A program made the translations under genes and the position numbers. From NCBI RefSeq assembly GCF_014196535.1, contig NZ_JACIDU010000012.1, positions 62,001 to 126,000 of the forward strand: a stretch of 64,000 bases of DNA, given 5' to 3'. The notes beneath the pieces are model-generated. The model was not told where the DNA came from and did not search any database. It worked only from the letters and a program-made list of their open reading frames with translations. The stretch's first letter is position 1, and each line of letters begins with the position of its first letter. Shown here piece by piece: positions 18,747 to 27,444 of this stretch. Source of the stretch: Allorhizobium borbori. GTDB lineage: Bacteria; Pseudomonadota; Alphaproteobacteria; Rhizobiales; Rhizobiaceae.

Positions 18747-19121
18747 ATGCAGCCCATTACCACGACAGACGCTCCGGCCGCCATCGGCCCCTATTCGCAG
18801 GGGATCATTGCCAATGGTCTTCTCTTCATTTCGGGACAGTTGCCGATCGATCCGGCGACAGGCGCGTTCATCTCCAATGATCCGGTCGATCAATGCCGCC
18901 AGTCGCTGCGCAACATCGAGGCCATTGCCAAGGCCGCCGGCGCTGACCTGTCCAAAGTGGTGAAGACGACCGTTCTTCTGAAGGATCTCGGCAGTTTCGC
19001 CGCCGTCAACGCCGCCTATGCCGAGTTCTTCCCGAACGTGGCCCCGGCCCGCACGACTTTCGAGGCTGCAGCACTCCCGAAGGGCGCGCTTGTCGAGATC
19101 GACGCGATCGTTAGCCTCTGA
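18747..19121 (+). CDS. ridA: RidA family enamine/imine deaminase
   Basis: 124 aa, the normal size for the family. Motifs are AIGPYSQGIIANGLLFISGQLPID, TVLLKDLGSFAAVNAAYAEFF and a conserved Arg in APARTTFEAAALPKGALVEIDAI. RidA hydrolyses 2-aminoacrylate and other reactive imines released by PLP enzymes. As last gene after a cysteine desulfhydrase-like enzyme and a flavin oxidase, it would clear imines made by either. Confidence 0.92.
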   Translation: MQPITTTDAPAAIGPYSQGIIANGLLFISGQLPIDPATGAFISNDPVDQCRQSLRNIEAIAKAAGADLSKVVKTTVLLKDLGSFAAVNAAYAEFFPNVAPARTTFEAAALPKGALVEIDAIVSL

Positions 19122-19424
19122 CGATCCGGAGATAGTATCGGGCGCATCCCGTCACATGGTCGGCTTGCCTCACTCTTTACCGGCTGCCTGAACGGGATTG
19201 CCCTCAATTATGCGCCGGGCAGAATGCGCTTCTGCCGGGCAAAACGTTCGGTGTCCAAAATTATCGACACGTCCAATGTAGCGACACCGAACGAAGCGCT
19301 TATGCGCGCCATCTATTAGGAGCCCGCGCCAGGCCCGCTTCAATGGCGCGGAACAACGTAAGGCGAAAACTTGCCAGGCGGCCAATGATTGGCCGCCAAA
19401 TCTATTCAGGCGCCACTCGCGGCT
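19122..19424. other. Intergenic region between ridA and gntR-type gene, with inverted repeats
   Basis: No gene is supported here. An 11-bp inverted repeat CGTTCGGTGTC (19245-19255) / GACACCGAACG (19283-19293) frames 27 bp that also contain a second GACAC copy. A separate palindrome lies at 19377-19397. The two genes flanking the region converge. Confidence 0.5.
19377..19397. terminator. Palindrome between convergent ridA and gntR-type genes
   Basis: GGCGGCCAAT and ATTGGCCGCC are perfect 10-bp arms with one base between them, 28 bases past the stop of the minus-strand regulator gene. It probably folds as a hairpin and may end transcription in either direction. No clear T-run follows. Confidence 0.45.
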
Positions 19425-20123
19425 TTAGCCGGCATCGTTAAGCATCTTCAAACGGCTTACCAGCGCGCTACGGATATGGTCACGCGCGGCGGCCTCGGCC
19501 GCGTCCGGATCTCGGGCGGCAATTGCCTCCAGAATCCGACGGTGTTCATCCGCGGCCGGTTCCGCGCGTCCAGCGACGGAAAATGTCGTTGAGCCCAAGA
19601 GTGCAAGAAAATCCTGCAGTTCTTCGAGCGGGCTGTGAAAGAAGCGATTTCGCACGGCCCCCGCGATCGTACCGTGAAACTGTTTATTGATCCGCGCCCA
19701 TTCCTGAGGGGTGTCGGCAGTCTCGAAGGCGGCCTGTAGATCGGTCAGGAGCGTGATCTCCGTGCTCGATGCATTTTTTGCAGCAAAACGGGCGGCTGTG
19801 CCCTCCATGATTTCGCGCATTTCGTAAAGCTCAAACACCTCGGCGCGGGTCAGGCGGCGGATCATCATCCCCCGTCCCCCGGATATTTCAAGCAGACGGC
19901 GCTCGGACATGCGGCGGAGCGCATCCCGAACCGGTGTGCGACTGACAGAAAAATGCTCGGCAATCTCTTCTTCGCGCAATCGATCGCCCGGCTGGAAGGT
20001 TCCGTCGCGGAGCGCCTGTCGCAATGCGGAAAAAATTACATCTCCCAGACCGGCACCCTGCGTGCCGTCAACCGGAAGAATGCGCGCCAGCCGTGAGGCC
20101 GGCGAATCGGGGTGAATGCTCAT
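19425..20123 (-). CDS. GntR family regulator, FCD (FadR) subfamily
   Basis: About 232 aa. An N-terminal winged helix (FSALRQALRDGTFQPGDRLREEEIAEHFSVSRTPVRDALRRMSERRLLEI) is followed by an all-helical FCD effector domain (about 90-230) with metal-binding-type His in KQFHGTIAGA, DEHRRILEAI and ARDHIRSAL. The ATG chosen has an AAGAG site upstream; a second in-frame start lies eight codons earlier. It is divergent from the ABC-tcuAB operon and is its likely repressor, with a tricarboxylate as plausible effector. Confidence 0.9.
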   Translation of the reverse strand: MSIHPDSPASRLARILPVDGTQGAGLGDVIFSALRQALRDGTFQPGDRLREEEIAEHFSVSRTPVRDALRRMSERRLLEISGGRGMMIRRLTRAEVFELYEMREIMEGTAARFAAKNASSTEITLLTDLQAAFETADTPQEWARINKQFHGTIAGAVRNRFFHSPLEELQDFLALLGSTTFSVAGRAEPAADEHRRILEAIAARDPDAAEAAARDHIRSALVSRLKMLNDAG

Positions 20124-20211
20124 GAATGGAACTCTTGTTGCGTACACGCGCCAAGATAATGCCCTTCACCGCGAAAAACCACCAATGCGCCCAACAGAAT
20201 CTTATTGCATT

Positions 20212-20227
20212 TTATTGTACACAATAA
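20212..20227. promoter_or_regulatory. Probable GntR/FCD operator
   Basis: TTATTGT-AC-ACAATAA is a perfect inverted repeat with a 2-bp centre. Its core TTGTACACAA fits the short TNGT...ACNA dyads bound by FadR-type regulators. It lies in the gap between the divergent regulator and ABC transporter genes, about 57 bp before the binding-protein start. Confidence 0.55.
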
Positions 20228-20283
20228 TATTCAATAAATACGAAAGCTACGATCAGTCTCGACCCGCTTTCGCAAGGGAGGAA

Positions 20284-21399
20284 ATGATGAGTTTTTTGAA
20301 GCATCCGGCTCTGCGCCGGCCGTTGCTGGCATTGATAGCCACCACGATCCCGTGTCTCGCCTTGGCAGAAACACCTGCCGGCTATCCGGCAGGTTATGCT
20401 GAGACCATTGCCAAAGCTGAAGCGGAGGGCTCGGTTGTGGTTTATGCCAACACGGAACATGCCGCGGTTGAGCCGATCCTGGCGGATTTCCAGAAGGCGT
20501 TCCCGAAGATCCGTGTCGATTACATCGAGATCAAGGCGGCGGACCTTTTCAGCCGGATCAGCAGCGAGGCTGCGGCCGGCGCGCTCAAGGCCGACATGGT
20601 GTGGTCGTCGGCCATGGATCTGCAATTCCAGATGGTTGAGGATGGCATCGCAGCGGAATACCAGTCGGTGGAAAAGGCGGCCGTGCCCGAATGGTCAAAC
20701 TGGGGCGACAAGATCTACGGCATCACTTACGAGCCGGTCGTCATGGTCTATAACAGCAAGGTCATTCCCTACGGTGAAATGCCCGATACCCGTGCGTCTC
20801 TTGCCAAATGGCTGCAGGAGAACAAGGAACGCATGAAAGGCAAGGTAGCCACCTATGACCCGGAACGGTCCGGTCTTGGCTATTTTGCTGTCAGCGCCGA
20901 TGCCCAAAACAGCGACGACCTCTGGCCACTCGTGACGGCTTTCGGCGCTGTTGATACCAAGTTCTACACCTCGACCGGCACGATGCTGGAGAAAATCAGC
21001 GCTGGCGAACACGCCATCGGGTACAACATCATAGGCCCCTATGCCTATCTGCGTGCGGAACGCGATCCGAACGTCAAGGTGGTCGTGCCCAAGGACTACA
21101 CGGTCGTCCTGTCGCGCCTGGCGATTGTAACTCAGCAGGCCCAGCACCCGAATGCCGCGAGAGTCTTTCTCGATTATCTTCTGTCGAAGCGTGGCCAGAC
21201 CGTCGTCGGCAATGAGGCCCACCTTTTCGCCATTCGTCCTGATGTGACCGGCAAGGCCACCATCGCCGGCCTGACCGCCGAATATGGCAACGTTCTGAAG
21301 CCGGTCGCCATTGGCCCCGACCTCATGGATGCAATTCAGCCGATGCCGCGGATGAACTTCTTCCGCAAGTGGGCAGATGCGTTGAAAGCGGGCAAGTGA
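20284..21399 (+). CDS. ABC transporter substrate-binding protein, iron/AfuA-like family
   Basis: 371 aa periplasmic receptor. A signal peptide occupies residues 1-29 (...CLALA). The start is fixed by a strong AGGGAGGA ribosome site; reading further upstream gives a non-secretory leader. The mature protein has the type II binding-protein pattern of the ferric iron/thiamine/2-aminoethylphosphonate group (GSVVVYANTEHAAVEPILADF, ADMVWSSAMDLQ, GYNIIGPYAY). The operon context with tcuAB suggests a tricarboxylate ligand, perhaps metal-bound, rather than free iron. Confidence 0.88.
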   Translation: MMSFLKHPALRRPLLALIATTIPCLALAETPAGYPAGYAETIAKAEAEGSVVVYANTEHAAVEPILADFQKAFPKIRVDYIEIKAADLFSRISSEAAAGALKADMVWSSAMDLQFQMVEDGIAAEYQSVEKAAVPEWSNWGDKIYGITYEPVVMVYNSKVIPYGEMPDTRASLAKWLQENKERMKGKVATYDPERSGLGYFAVSADAQNSDDLWPLVTAFGAVDTKFYTSTGTMLEKISAGEHAIGYNIIGPYAYLRAERDPNVKVVVPKDYTVVLSRLAIVTQQAQHPNAARVFLDYLLSKRGQTVVGNEAHLFAIRPDVTGKATIAGLTAEYGNVLKPVAIGPDLMDAIQPMPRMNFFRKWADALKAGK

Positions 21400-21403
21400 G
21401 CCG

Positions 21404-23077
21404 ATGCGGAACGATTTCTGGCGAACCGGCGTCGTCCTGGCTGCGGCGCTTTTCATCCTGGCTCCAGTCGGCCTGATTGTCTGGCAAAGTTTCCTGACGG
21501 ACGCGTTCTTCAGCGTCCGTGCCAAGTCGACCGTGGACACCTATGGCTTTGTCTTGTCTGACTCCGGCTTCTGGAGCGCCTTGCGAAACACGGTGATCCT
21601 GTCGATCGGCATGGTTGTGTTTGCCGTGCCTCTCGGGTCATTGCTCGCGTTCCTTATGGTTCGTACGGACATGCCCGGCCGAAAGTGGATTGAACCGGCA
21701 ATCTTTCTGCCGCTGTTCATGTCGCCCATGGTTCTGGCCTTCGGCTATATCGTGTCGATCGGGCCGTCCGGCTTCTGGTCTGTGTGGTGGGAGCGGCTCT
21801 TCGGAGCCGTCCCCTTCTGGAATGTCTATTCCATGCCCATGCTGGTTCTGGTGGTCGCCCTGACCCACGTTCCGCATGTCTACATCTATGTTTCCACGGC
21901 CCTTCGCACCGTGCCGTCGGATCTCGAGGAGGCGGCACGCGTTGCTGGCGGCTCTCCCTTGACTGTCGCAACGAAAGTCACGCTTCCGCTTGTGTGGCCA
22001 TCGATCGCGGTCAGTGCGGTGCTGGTCGCTTTTCTCGGCTTCGAACTGTTCGGACTTCCCTATGTTCTGGGCGATCAGGATGGCCGTCTCGTTCTGGCGA
22101 CCTACCTTTACAAGTTCAACACCCTGCTCGGTCGTCCGGCCTATCAGATGATGGCCGTCGTGGTGATCTTCATCATGCTGGTCACGCTGCCGCTCGTCAT
22201 CATGCAGCGACGCATGCTGAAGTCAGCGCAGCGCTACTCCACAATTGGCGGCAAGGCGACACGCTCACATCTCGTGCCCCTGGGCAAATGGAAGTGGGTG
22301 GCTTTCGCCGGTGTCCTGATCTGGCTTTATGCTGTTGTTCTTCTGCCGCTTTCGGGCGTCGCGCTTCGCTCTGTCGTCACCACATGGGGACCGCTCGTCG
22401 CCATCCGCGATGTCCTAACACTGGACAATTACCACAAACTGGCGGATCTGCCGCTCATCCGCAGATCGATCGTCAACACGCTCATTCTGGCGTTTGTCGG
22501 CGGCTTTGCATCGCTGTGTGTCTATGCCCTGATCGGATTGGCGAGCCATCGCTCCCGCTCCGAAAGCACAAAGGTGCTCGACTTTCTCGTTCTGTTGCCG
22601 CGCGCCATGCCGGGAATTGTCGCAGGTCTGGTCGTGTTCTGGATCTTCCTCTTCGTACCGGTTCTAAAGCCCTGGGTCGCATCCCTTGGCGCCATGTGGG
22701 TGGCCTACACGCTGGTCTGGCTACCATTCGGCCTCCGGCTTGTTTCGAATTCGTTCGGTCAGGTTGGTCGCGAACTGGAGGAAGCCGCCCACGTTACCGG
22801 TGCCGGACAGGCCCGCGTCGCAAAGGACGTGATCCTGCCATTGGCGAAGCACGGCCTTCTGGCTGCGTGGCTTCTCTCCTTCCTTCTTTACGCCCGTGAA
22901 TACTCGACCGGCATTTTCCTGATGGGTCAGGGTAACGAGGTGATGGGCACCATGCTCGTCAGCCTCTGGAACGGCGGAAACATCGACGTGGCCTCATCGC
23001 TGGCCGTCGTCAACACCATTGTCATCGCGGGCGGCATTGCGCTTGCCCTGCGCCTTGGAGTGCGTCTCGATGCCTGA
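21404..23077 (+). CDS. ABC transporter permease, two-domain FbpB/ThiP-like
   Basis: 557 aa with two permease domains in tandem and about twelve membrane spans. Each half has its own EAA loop: LEEAARVAGGSPLTVATKVTLP near residue 170-195 and LEEAAHVTGAGQARVAKDVILP near 456-478. This is the fused form typical of iron and thiamine importers. It starts four bases after the binding-protein gene and its end overlaps the ATPase start by eight bases. Confidence 0.92.
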   Translation: MRNDFWRTGVVLAAALFILAPVGLIVWQSFLTDAFFSVRAKSTVDTYGFVLSDSGFWSALRNTVILSIGMVVFAVPLGSLLAFLMVRTDMPGRKWIEPAIFLPLFMSPMVLAFGYIVSIGPSGFWSVWWERLFGAVPFWNVYSMPMLVLVVALTHVPHVYIYVSTALRTVPSDLEEAARVAGGSPLTVATKVTLPLVWPSIAVSAVLVAFLGFELFGLPYVLGDQDGRLVLATYLYKFNTLLGRPAYQMMAVVVIFIMLVTLPLVIMQRRMLKSAQRYSTIGGKATRSHLVPLGKWKWVAFAGVLIWLYAVVLLPLSGVALRSVVTTWGPLVAIRDVLTLDNYHKLADLPLIRRSIVNTLILAFVGGFASLCVYALIGLASHRSRSESTKVLDFLVLLPRAMPGIVAGLVVFWIFLFVPVLKPWVASLGAMWVAYTLVWLPFGLRLVSNSFGQVGRELEEAAHVTGAGQARVAKDVILPLAKHGLLAAWLLSFLLYAREYSTGIFLMGQGNEVMGTMLVSLWNGGNIDVASSLAVVNTIVIAGGIALALRLGVRLDA

Positions 23078-24125
23078 ACTCGTAGTTGAAAACATTCATT
23101 TGAAATATGGTGCCGTGGAGGTCCTCAAGGGCGCATCCTTCAGCGTCGACAAAGGCCGGATCGCGGCCCTTCTGGGGCCCTCGGGTTCGGGGAAGACGAC
23201 GCTCCTGCGCACGGTCGCCGGCCTTGAACGCGCCTACAAGGGCCAGATCACGGTATCCGGAAAGCGCGTTCTCGACGGTGAAAACAAGCTGGACCTGCCG
23301 GCGGAAAAGCGTGGCCTGGGCTTCGTGTTCCAGTCCTACGCGCTCTGGCCCAATCGCACGGTCTTCGAGAACGTGGCCTACGGCCTTCGGCTGCGCAAGG
23401 TTGCCGATGCAGAAATCAAGCGCAAGGTGAATACGGTTTGCGAGGTTCTGGGGCTTGGCCATTTGCAGGAGCGCTTTCCCTCACAGCTTTCGGGGGGGCA
23501 ACAGCAGCGTGTCGCCATCGCCCGGTCGCTGGCCTACGAGCCGGCAGTGCTTCTCCTCGATGAACCTCTGTCCAATCTGGACGCAAAACTCCGCGATGAA
23601 GCCCGTGCCTTCCTCAAGGAGCTCATCACGCGGGAAGAACGTGCCGCCGTTATCGTGACCCATGACCAGATCGAAGCATTGGCGATTGCAGACAGTATCG
23701 TGCTGTTGAACGGCGGCGTCATTGCGCAGGAGGGCAGTCCGGAAGACCTCTACAATCGCCCAAGAACGCTGTTCACGGCCGACTTCATCGGCAACAACGT
23801 GCGTCTGTCCGGCAAGGTCGTCCAGGCGGGCGAAGGGTTTGCGACGATCGACTGTAACGGTTTGCGCGTCACCGGACGCATGGGACAGCCGAAATCACCG
23901 GGCGAAGACGGCACGGCGGTCTGTCGCATGGACCGGTTGGGCCTTGCGTCCTCAACCGGTGAGGACACAGTTGAAATGCATCGGTCGACATCGATGTTCC
24001 TGGGAGAGAAGTGGGAGCACGTCTTCCGGCTCGGCGAACACTCGCTGCGTGTCCTGACCGAAGGGCCGGTCGATCTGGCGACCGCGCCGATACGAATCCC
24101 CCGTGAAAGTGTCTGGGTGTTCTAA
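23070..24125 (+). CDS. ABC transporter ATPase, FbpC/PotA-like
   Basis: 351 aa. Walker A GPSGSGKTT lies near residue 35, Q-loop VFQSYALWPN, signature LSGGQQQRVAIARSLAYEP near 140 and Walker B VLLLDEPLSNLD, followed by a TOBE-like C-terminal domain (about 240-350). LWPNRTVFENVAYGLRLR is typical of the CUT1/ferric group. The start inside the permease end was chosen because the earlier in-frame start only adds residues encoded by the permease gene. Confidence 0.92.
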   Translation: MPELVVENIHLKYGAVEVLKGASFSVDKGRIAALLGPSGSGKTTLLRTVAGLERAYKGQITVSGKRVLDGENKLDLPAEKRGLGFVFQSYALWPNRTVFENVAYGLRLRKVADAEIKRKVNTVCEVLGLGHLQERFPSQLSGGQQQRVAIARSLAYEPAVLLLDEPLSNLDAKLRDEARAFLKELITREERAAVIVTHDQIEALAIADSIVLLNGGVIAQEGSPEDLYNRPRTLFTADFIGNNVRLSGKVVQAGEGFATIDCNGLRVTGRMGQPKSPGEDGTAVCRMDRLGLASSTGEDTVEMHRSTSMFLGEKWEHVFRLGEHSLRVLTEGPVDLATAPIRIPRESVWVF

Positions 24126-24126
24126 G

Positions 24127-25533
24127 ATGGAAATGCCTGTGAACTTCGACCATCCCTACGACGTGCTTGTCGTAGGCGGTGGCAATGCGGCGCTGTGTGC
24201 CGCCATCGCCGCACGTCGCGCCGGCGCGCGCGTCGCTATCCTCGAAAAGGCACCGCGCTTTTATCGCGGTGGCAATACGCGGCACACCCGCAACATGCGC
24301 TGCGCCCATGATACGGCGACCGAAACGCTGTCCGGTCCCTATACCGAGGAAGAATTCTTCGATGATCTGATGCGTGTGACGCAAGGGCAGACAAACCAGC
24401 CCCTCGCACGCATGATGATCCGCAAGTCCAAGGATATGCTGAACTGGATCACGGAACAGGGCGTGCGGTTTCAGCCTTCGCTGGGTGGCACGCTGAGCCT
24501 CGGGCGGACGAACTCGTTCTTCCTGGGCGGAGGGCGTTCGATGCTGAATGCCCTCTATCGCACGGCAGAGAAGCTGGGCGTACATATCACCTATGAGGCC
24601 GAGGTCACGGACATCGAGATGGATGGCTCCCGGTTCGTGGCAGCGCAGGTGAAGACGCCCGACGTAACCCGCCGGCTGGCCGCCAGGAGCCTGGTGGCCG
24701 CCGCCGGTGGCTTCGAAGCGAATATCGAATGGCTCAAGGAAGGGTGGGGTGACATCGCCGACAACTTCCTGATCCGCGGCACCCCCTACAATCGCGGGAC
24801 GCTGTTAAGAACGTTGATTGCGAAAGGCATGAAACAGATCGGCGACCCGACGCAGTGCCATGCCGTCGCCATTGATGCCCGTGCGCCAAAGTTCGATGGC
24901 GGCATTATCACCCGGCTGGATTGCGTCGTCTTCGGTATCGTCGTCAACAACCGTTGCGAACGCTTCTACGATGAGGGTGAAGACATCTGGCCCAAGCGCT
25001 ATGCCATCTGGGGGCGGCTGGTTGCCAGCCAGCCCGATCAGATCGCCTACATCATCTTCGATGCGCCGTCGCTTGAACTGTTCATGCCATCGCTGTTTCC
25101 ACCGGTCACCGGCGGCACCATCGAGGAACTGGCGGCTAAGCTCCAGCTTGATCCCGCCGCGCTGCGCACAACGGTTGAAACGTTCAACGCCGCGGTTCAG
25201 CCGGGCGAGTTCAACGACAAGATTCTGGATGGTTGCCATACGGAAGGACTGACGCCGCCCAAGACCAATTGGGCAAGGCAGATCAGGACCGGCCCGTTCT
25301 ACGCCTATCCCGTCCGTCCCGGCATTACCTTCACCTATCTCGGTGTCGAGGTGGATGAGGAGGCCCGCGTGCAACTGGCAACCGGCGGCGCTGCCGAGAA
25401 CATCTGGGCCGCAGGCGAAATCATGGCCGGAAATGTATTGGGGCGCGGCTATGCCGCGGGAATCGGAATGACCATCGGCAGCGTCTTCGGTCGCCTCGCC
25501 GGAGAAGGAGCGAGCCATTATGCAAACAGGTAA
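24127..25533 (+). CDS. tcuA: Tricarballylate dehydrogenase (FAD-dependent)
   Basis: 468 aa flavoprotein of the succinate dehydrogenase/fumarate reductase flavoprotein family, TcuA type. The N-terminal motif is VLVVGGGNAALCAAIAARRAGA, followed by FYRGGNTRHTRNMRCAH, characteristic of TcuA. The C-terminal FAD contact is GEIMAGNVLGRGYAAGIGMTIG. It oxidises tricarballylate to cis-aconitate, passing electrons to TcuB. The ATG follows the ATPase stop by one base, and the gene overlaps tcuB by 14 bases. Confidence 0.9.
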   Translation: MEMPVNFDHPYDVLVVGGGNAALCAAIAARRAGARVAILEKAPRFYRGGNTRHTRNMRCAHDTATETLSGPYTEEEFFDDLMRVTQGQTNQPLARMMIRKSKDMLNWITEQGVRFQPSLGGTLSLGRTNSFFLGGGRSMLNALYRTAEKLGVHITYEAEVTDIEMDGSRFVAAQVKTPDVTRRLAARSLVAAAGGFEANIEWLKEGWGDIADNFLIRGTPYNRGTLLRTLIAKGMKQIGDPTQCHAVAIDARAPKFDGGIITRLDCVVFGIVVNNRCERFYDEGEDIWPKRYAIWGRLVASQPDQIAYIIFDAPSLELFMPSLFPPVTGGTIEELAAKLQLDPAALRTTVETFNAAVQPGEFNDKILDGCHTEGLTPPKTNWARQIRTGPFYAYPVRPGITFTYLGVEVDEEARVQLATGGAAENIWAAGEIMAGNVLGRGYAAGIGMTIGSVFGRLAGEGASHYANR

Positions 25534-26674
25534 TGCCATGCCGGCCGCAAGCCATGTCCGGTCCGTGACCGAAACCCAACAGGCGCACCTCGATGAAGCA
25601 GAACGGCTTATGACCGTCTGCAACTCATGCCGCTATTGTGAGGGGCTTTGCGCCGTCTTTCCCGCCATGGAAATGCGTCGCGCTTTCGGAACGGGTGACC
25701 TGACCTACCTCGCGAACCTTTGCCATAACTGCGGAGCGTGCAACTCCGATTGCCAGTTCGCGCCGCCGCACGAGTTCAATGTGAATGTGCCAAAGGTTCT
25801 AGCCGAGGTTCGCAACGATAGTTATGCGCGCTATGTCTGGCCCGGCTTTCTCGCGCCGATGTTCCACCGCAACGGACTGATGGTGGCGCTGATTGCTTCG
25901 CTCTCCGTTGCCGCGTTCTTTTTCGGCTTTGCCGTCTGGCACGACCCGGACGTCCTGTTCGGGACCCATTCCGGTCCCGGCGCTTTCTACCGGATCATGC
26001 CGCATAATACGATGGTGGCCATATTCGGGGTCGCCTTCCTCTGGTCGGTTCTGGCCGTCATCATATCCTGTGTCAAATTCTGGCGGGATATCGGGGAACC
26101 CTCCGAAACATTGCGCGATCCCAGAGCTCTTGCCGGCGGCGCGCATGACGCTGCAACGTTGAAGTATCTGGATGGCGGCGGCGTTGGCTGCATGAACGAG
26201 AGTGACAAGCCCGACGATAATCGCCGGCTTTTCCATCACCTGACGTTTTACGGCTTCATGCTCTGCTTTGCGGCGACCGCTGTGGGCACGGTGTGGCATT
26301 ACGCTCTCGGACGCGATGCGCCCTACCCCTGGTGGGATCTTCCCGTTGTGCTCGGCACGCTGGGCGGCATCGGCATCACCATAGGGCCGCTCGGCTTGTT
26401 GGCCGCAAAGTTTCGGCGCGACCCGCAACTCATGGATGAAGGCCGTAAGGGCATGGATGTAGCGTTCATCCTGATGCTGTTCCTGACCGGGCTGACAGGG
26501 CTCGCCCTTCTTGTCCTGCGGGCAACGCCGCTGATGGGAACCATGCTTGCCCTTCACCTCGGCTTCGTGCTCGGCTTCTTCGTCACAATGCCCTATGGCA
26601 AGTTCATGCACGGCATTTTCCGCGGTCTTGCCCTAGTCAGATACGCTGCGGAGAAGCGACGTCACCTTGGTTGA
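25520..26674 (+). CDS. tcuB: Tricarballylate utilisation protein B (Fe-S, membrane)
   Basis: 384 aa membrane electron-transfer protein. Two 4Fe-4S cysteine clusters lie near the N-terminus (CNSCRYCEGLCAVFP and CHNCGACNSDCQFAPP), followed by several membrane spans (about 115-375) with spaced His residues that could bind haem. In the family TcuB reoxidises the FAD of TcuA and delivers electrons to the quinone pool. It is the last gene of the ABC-tcuAB operon. Confidence 0.9.
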   Translation: MQTGNAMPAASHVRSVTETQQAHLDEAERLMTVCNSCRYCEGLCAVFPAMEMRRAFGTGDLTYLANLCHNCGACNSDCQFAPPHEFNVNVPKVLAEVRNDSYARYVWPGFLAPMFHRNGLMVALIASLSVAAFFFGFAVWHDPDVLFGTHSGPGAFYRIMPHNTMVAIFGVAFLWSVLAVIISCVKFWRDIGEPSETLRDPRALAGGAHDAATLKYLDGGGVGCMNESDKPDDNRRLFHHLTFYGFMLCFAATAVGTVWHYALGRDAPYPWWDLPVVLGTLGGIGITIGPLGLLAAKFRRDPQLMDEGRKGMDVAFILMLFLTGLTGLALLVLRATPLMGTMLALHLGFVLGFFVTMPYGKFMHGIFRGLALVRYAAEKRRHLG

Positions 26675-26687
26675 ACAATGCGTTGGT

Positions 26688-26707
26688 GCGGCCCCTTGAG
26701 GGGCCGC
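26688..26707 (+). terminator. Hairpin after tcuB
   Basis: Perfect 8-bp stem GCGGCCCC / GGGGCCGC with TTGA loop, 13 bases after the tcuB stop. There is no strong T-run; a terminator is probable from position. Confidence 0.55.
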
Positions 26708-26883
26708 GATCACGCCAGCGCTGAAATCGTCTCTGGTTTTGGTTTGCCGTTTCCGAAGACCGATAACGACAAATCCATTTATTGATATTCTCGACAGTGC
26801 CCTTTTGCCATGATCTGCTGAAACCAGAACACTCCCGCCACACAGCGCGGCGGAGCTGACGCTCCCCATTGAGGAAACGCCTG

Positions 26884-27444
26884 ATGACAGCAAATCCCGT
26901 CACCTTTCCCCCGATAACCGATGCCGCATGGCCACAGGAAGCAGAGCAACTGAAGGACGGGTTCGCCGGCCGCCTCAATGTTTACAGAACGATGGCACAT
27001 CACCCACGCCTCCTGAATGCCTGGGCACCCCTGCGTGACCACATCGTCGTGAAAAATGCTCTGGGTGCTCAATTCAGCGAAGTCGTCATCCTGCGGACTG
27101 GGCATCAGATGAACGCGCCCTATGAGTGGGCGCATCATGTCAGCCGAGCGCGTGCCTGCGGTATGGATGATGCCCGGATTGCATCCATTGCCGGCCCGCC
27201 CGAGCAGATGGAGCGGGACGACGCAACGCTCTCACGCGCCGTCGATGAACTGATGCTCAACAAGAGCCTGGCACCGGAAACGATAGCAACCGTTACCGGC
27301 CTTGTTGGCAGGGAAGGCCTGTTCGATGTGATCGCGACGGTTGGCTTCTACACGACGCTCGGCTTCATCGTAAACAGCTTCGAGACACCAGTCGATGAAG
27401 CAATTCAGCGGGAACTGGCGGAAAGGCCGCTTGATCGAACTTAA
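26884..27444 (+). CDS. Carboxymuconolactone decarboxylase/AhpD-like protein
   Basis: 186 aa, all-helical CMD family. The core is VILRTGHQMNAPYEWAHHVSRARACGMDDARIASIAG (residues about 67-104), which keeps the Glu and His of the family but has no CXXC, so it is not a peroxidase of the AhpD type. TTGAGGAAA upstream gives the start. Its end overlaps the convergent iclR-type gene by four bases. It may act in a lactone decarboxylation or hydrolytic step of the neighbouring aromatic pathway, but it is not in that operon. Confidence 0.78.
   Translation: MTANPVTFPPITDAAWPQEAEQLKDGFAGRLNVYRTMAHHPRLLNAWAPLRDHIVVKNALGAQFSEVVILRTGHQMNAPYEWAHHVSRARACGMDDARIASIAGPPEQMERDDATLSRAVDELMLNKSLAPETIATVTGLVGREGLFDVIATVGFYTTLGFIVNSFETPVDEAIQRELAERPLDRT

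Noticed and set aside
19170-19385. 71-codon minus-strand frame in the ridA-gntR gap
   Set aside because: No ribosome site, no recognisable motif, and it covers two inverted repeats; treated as non-coding.
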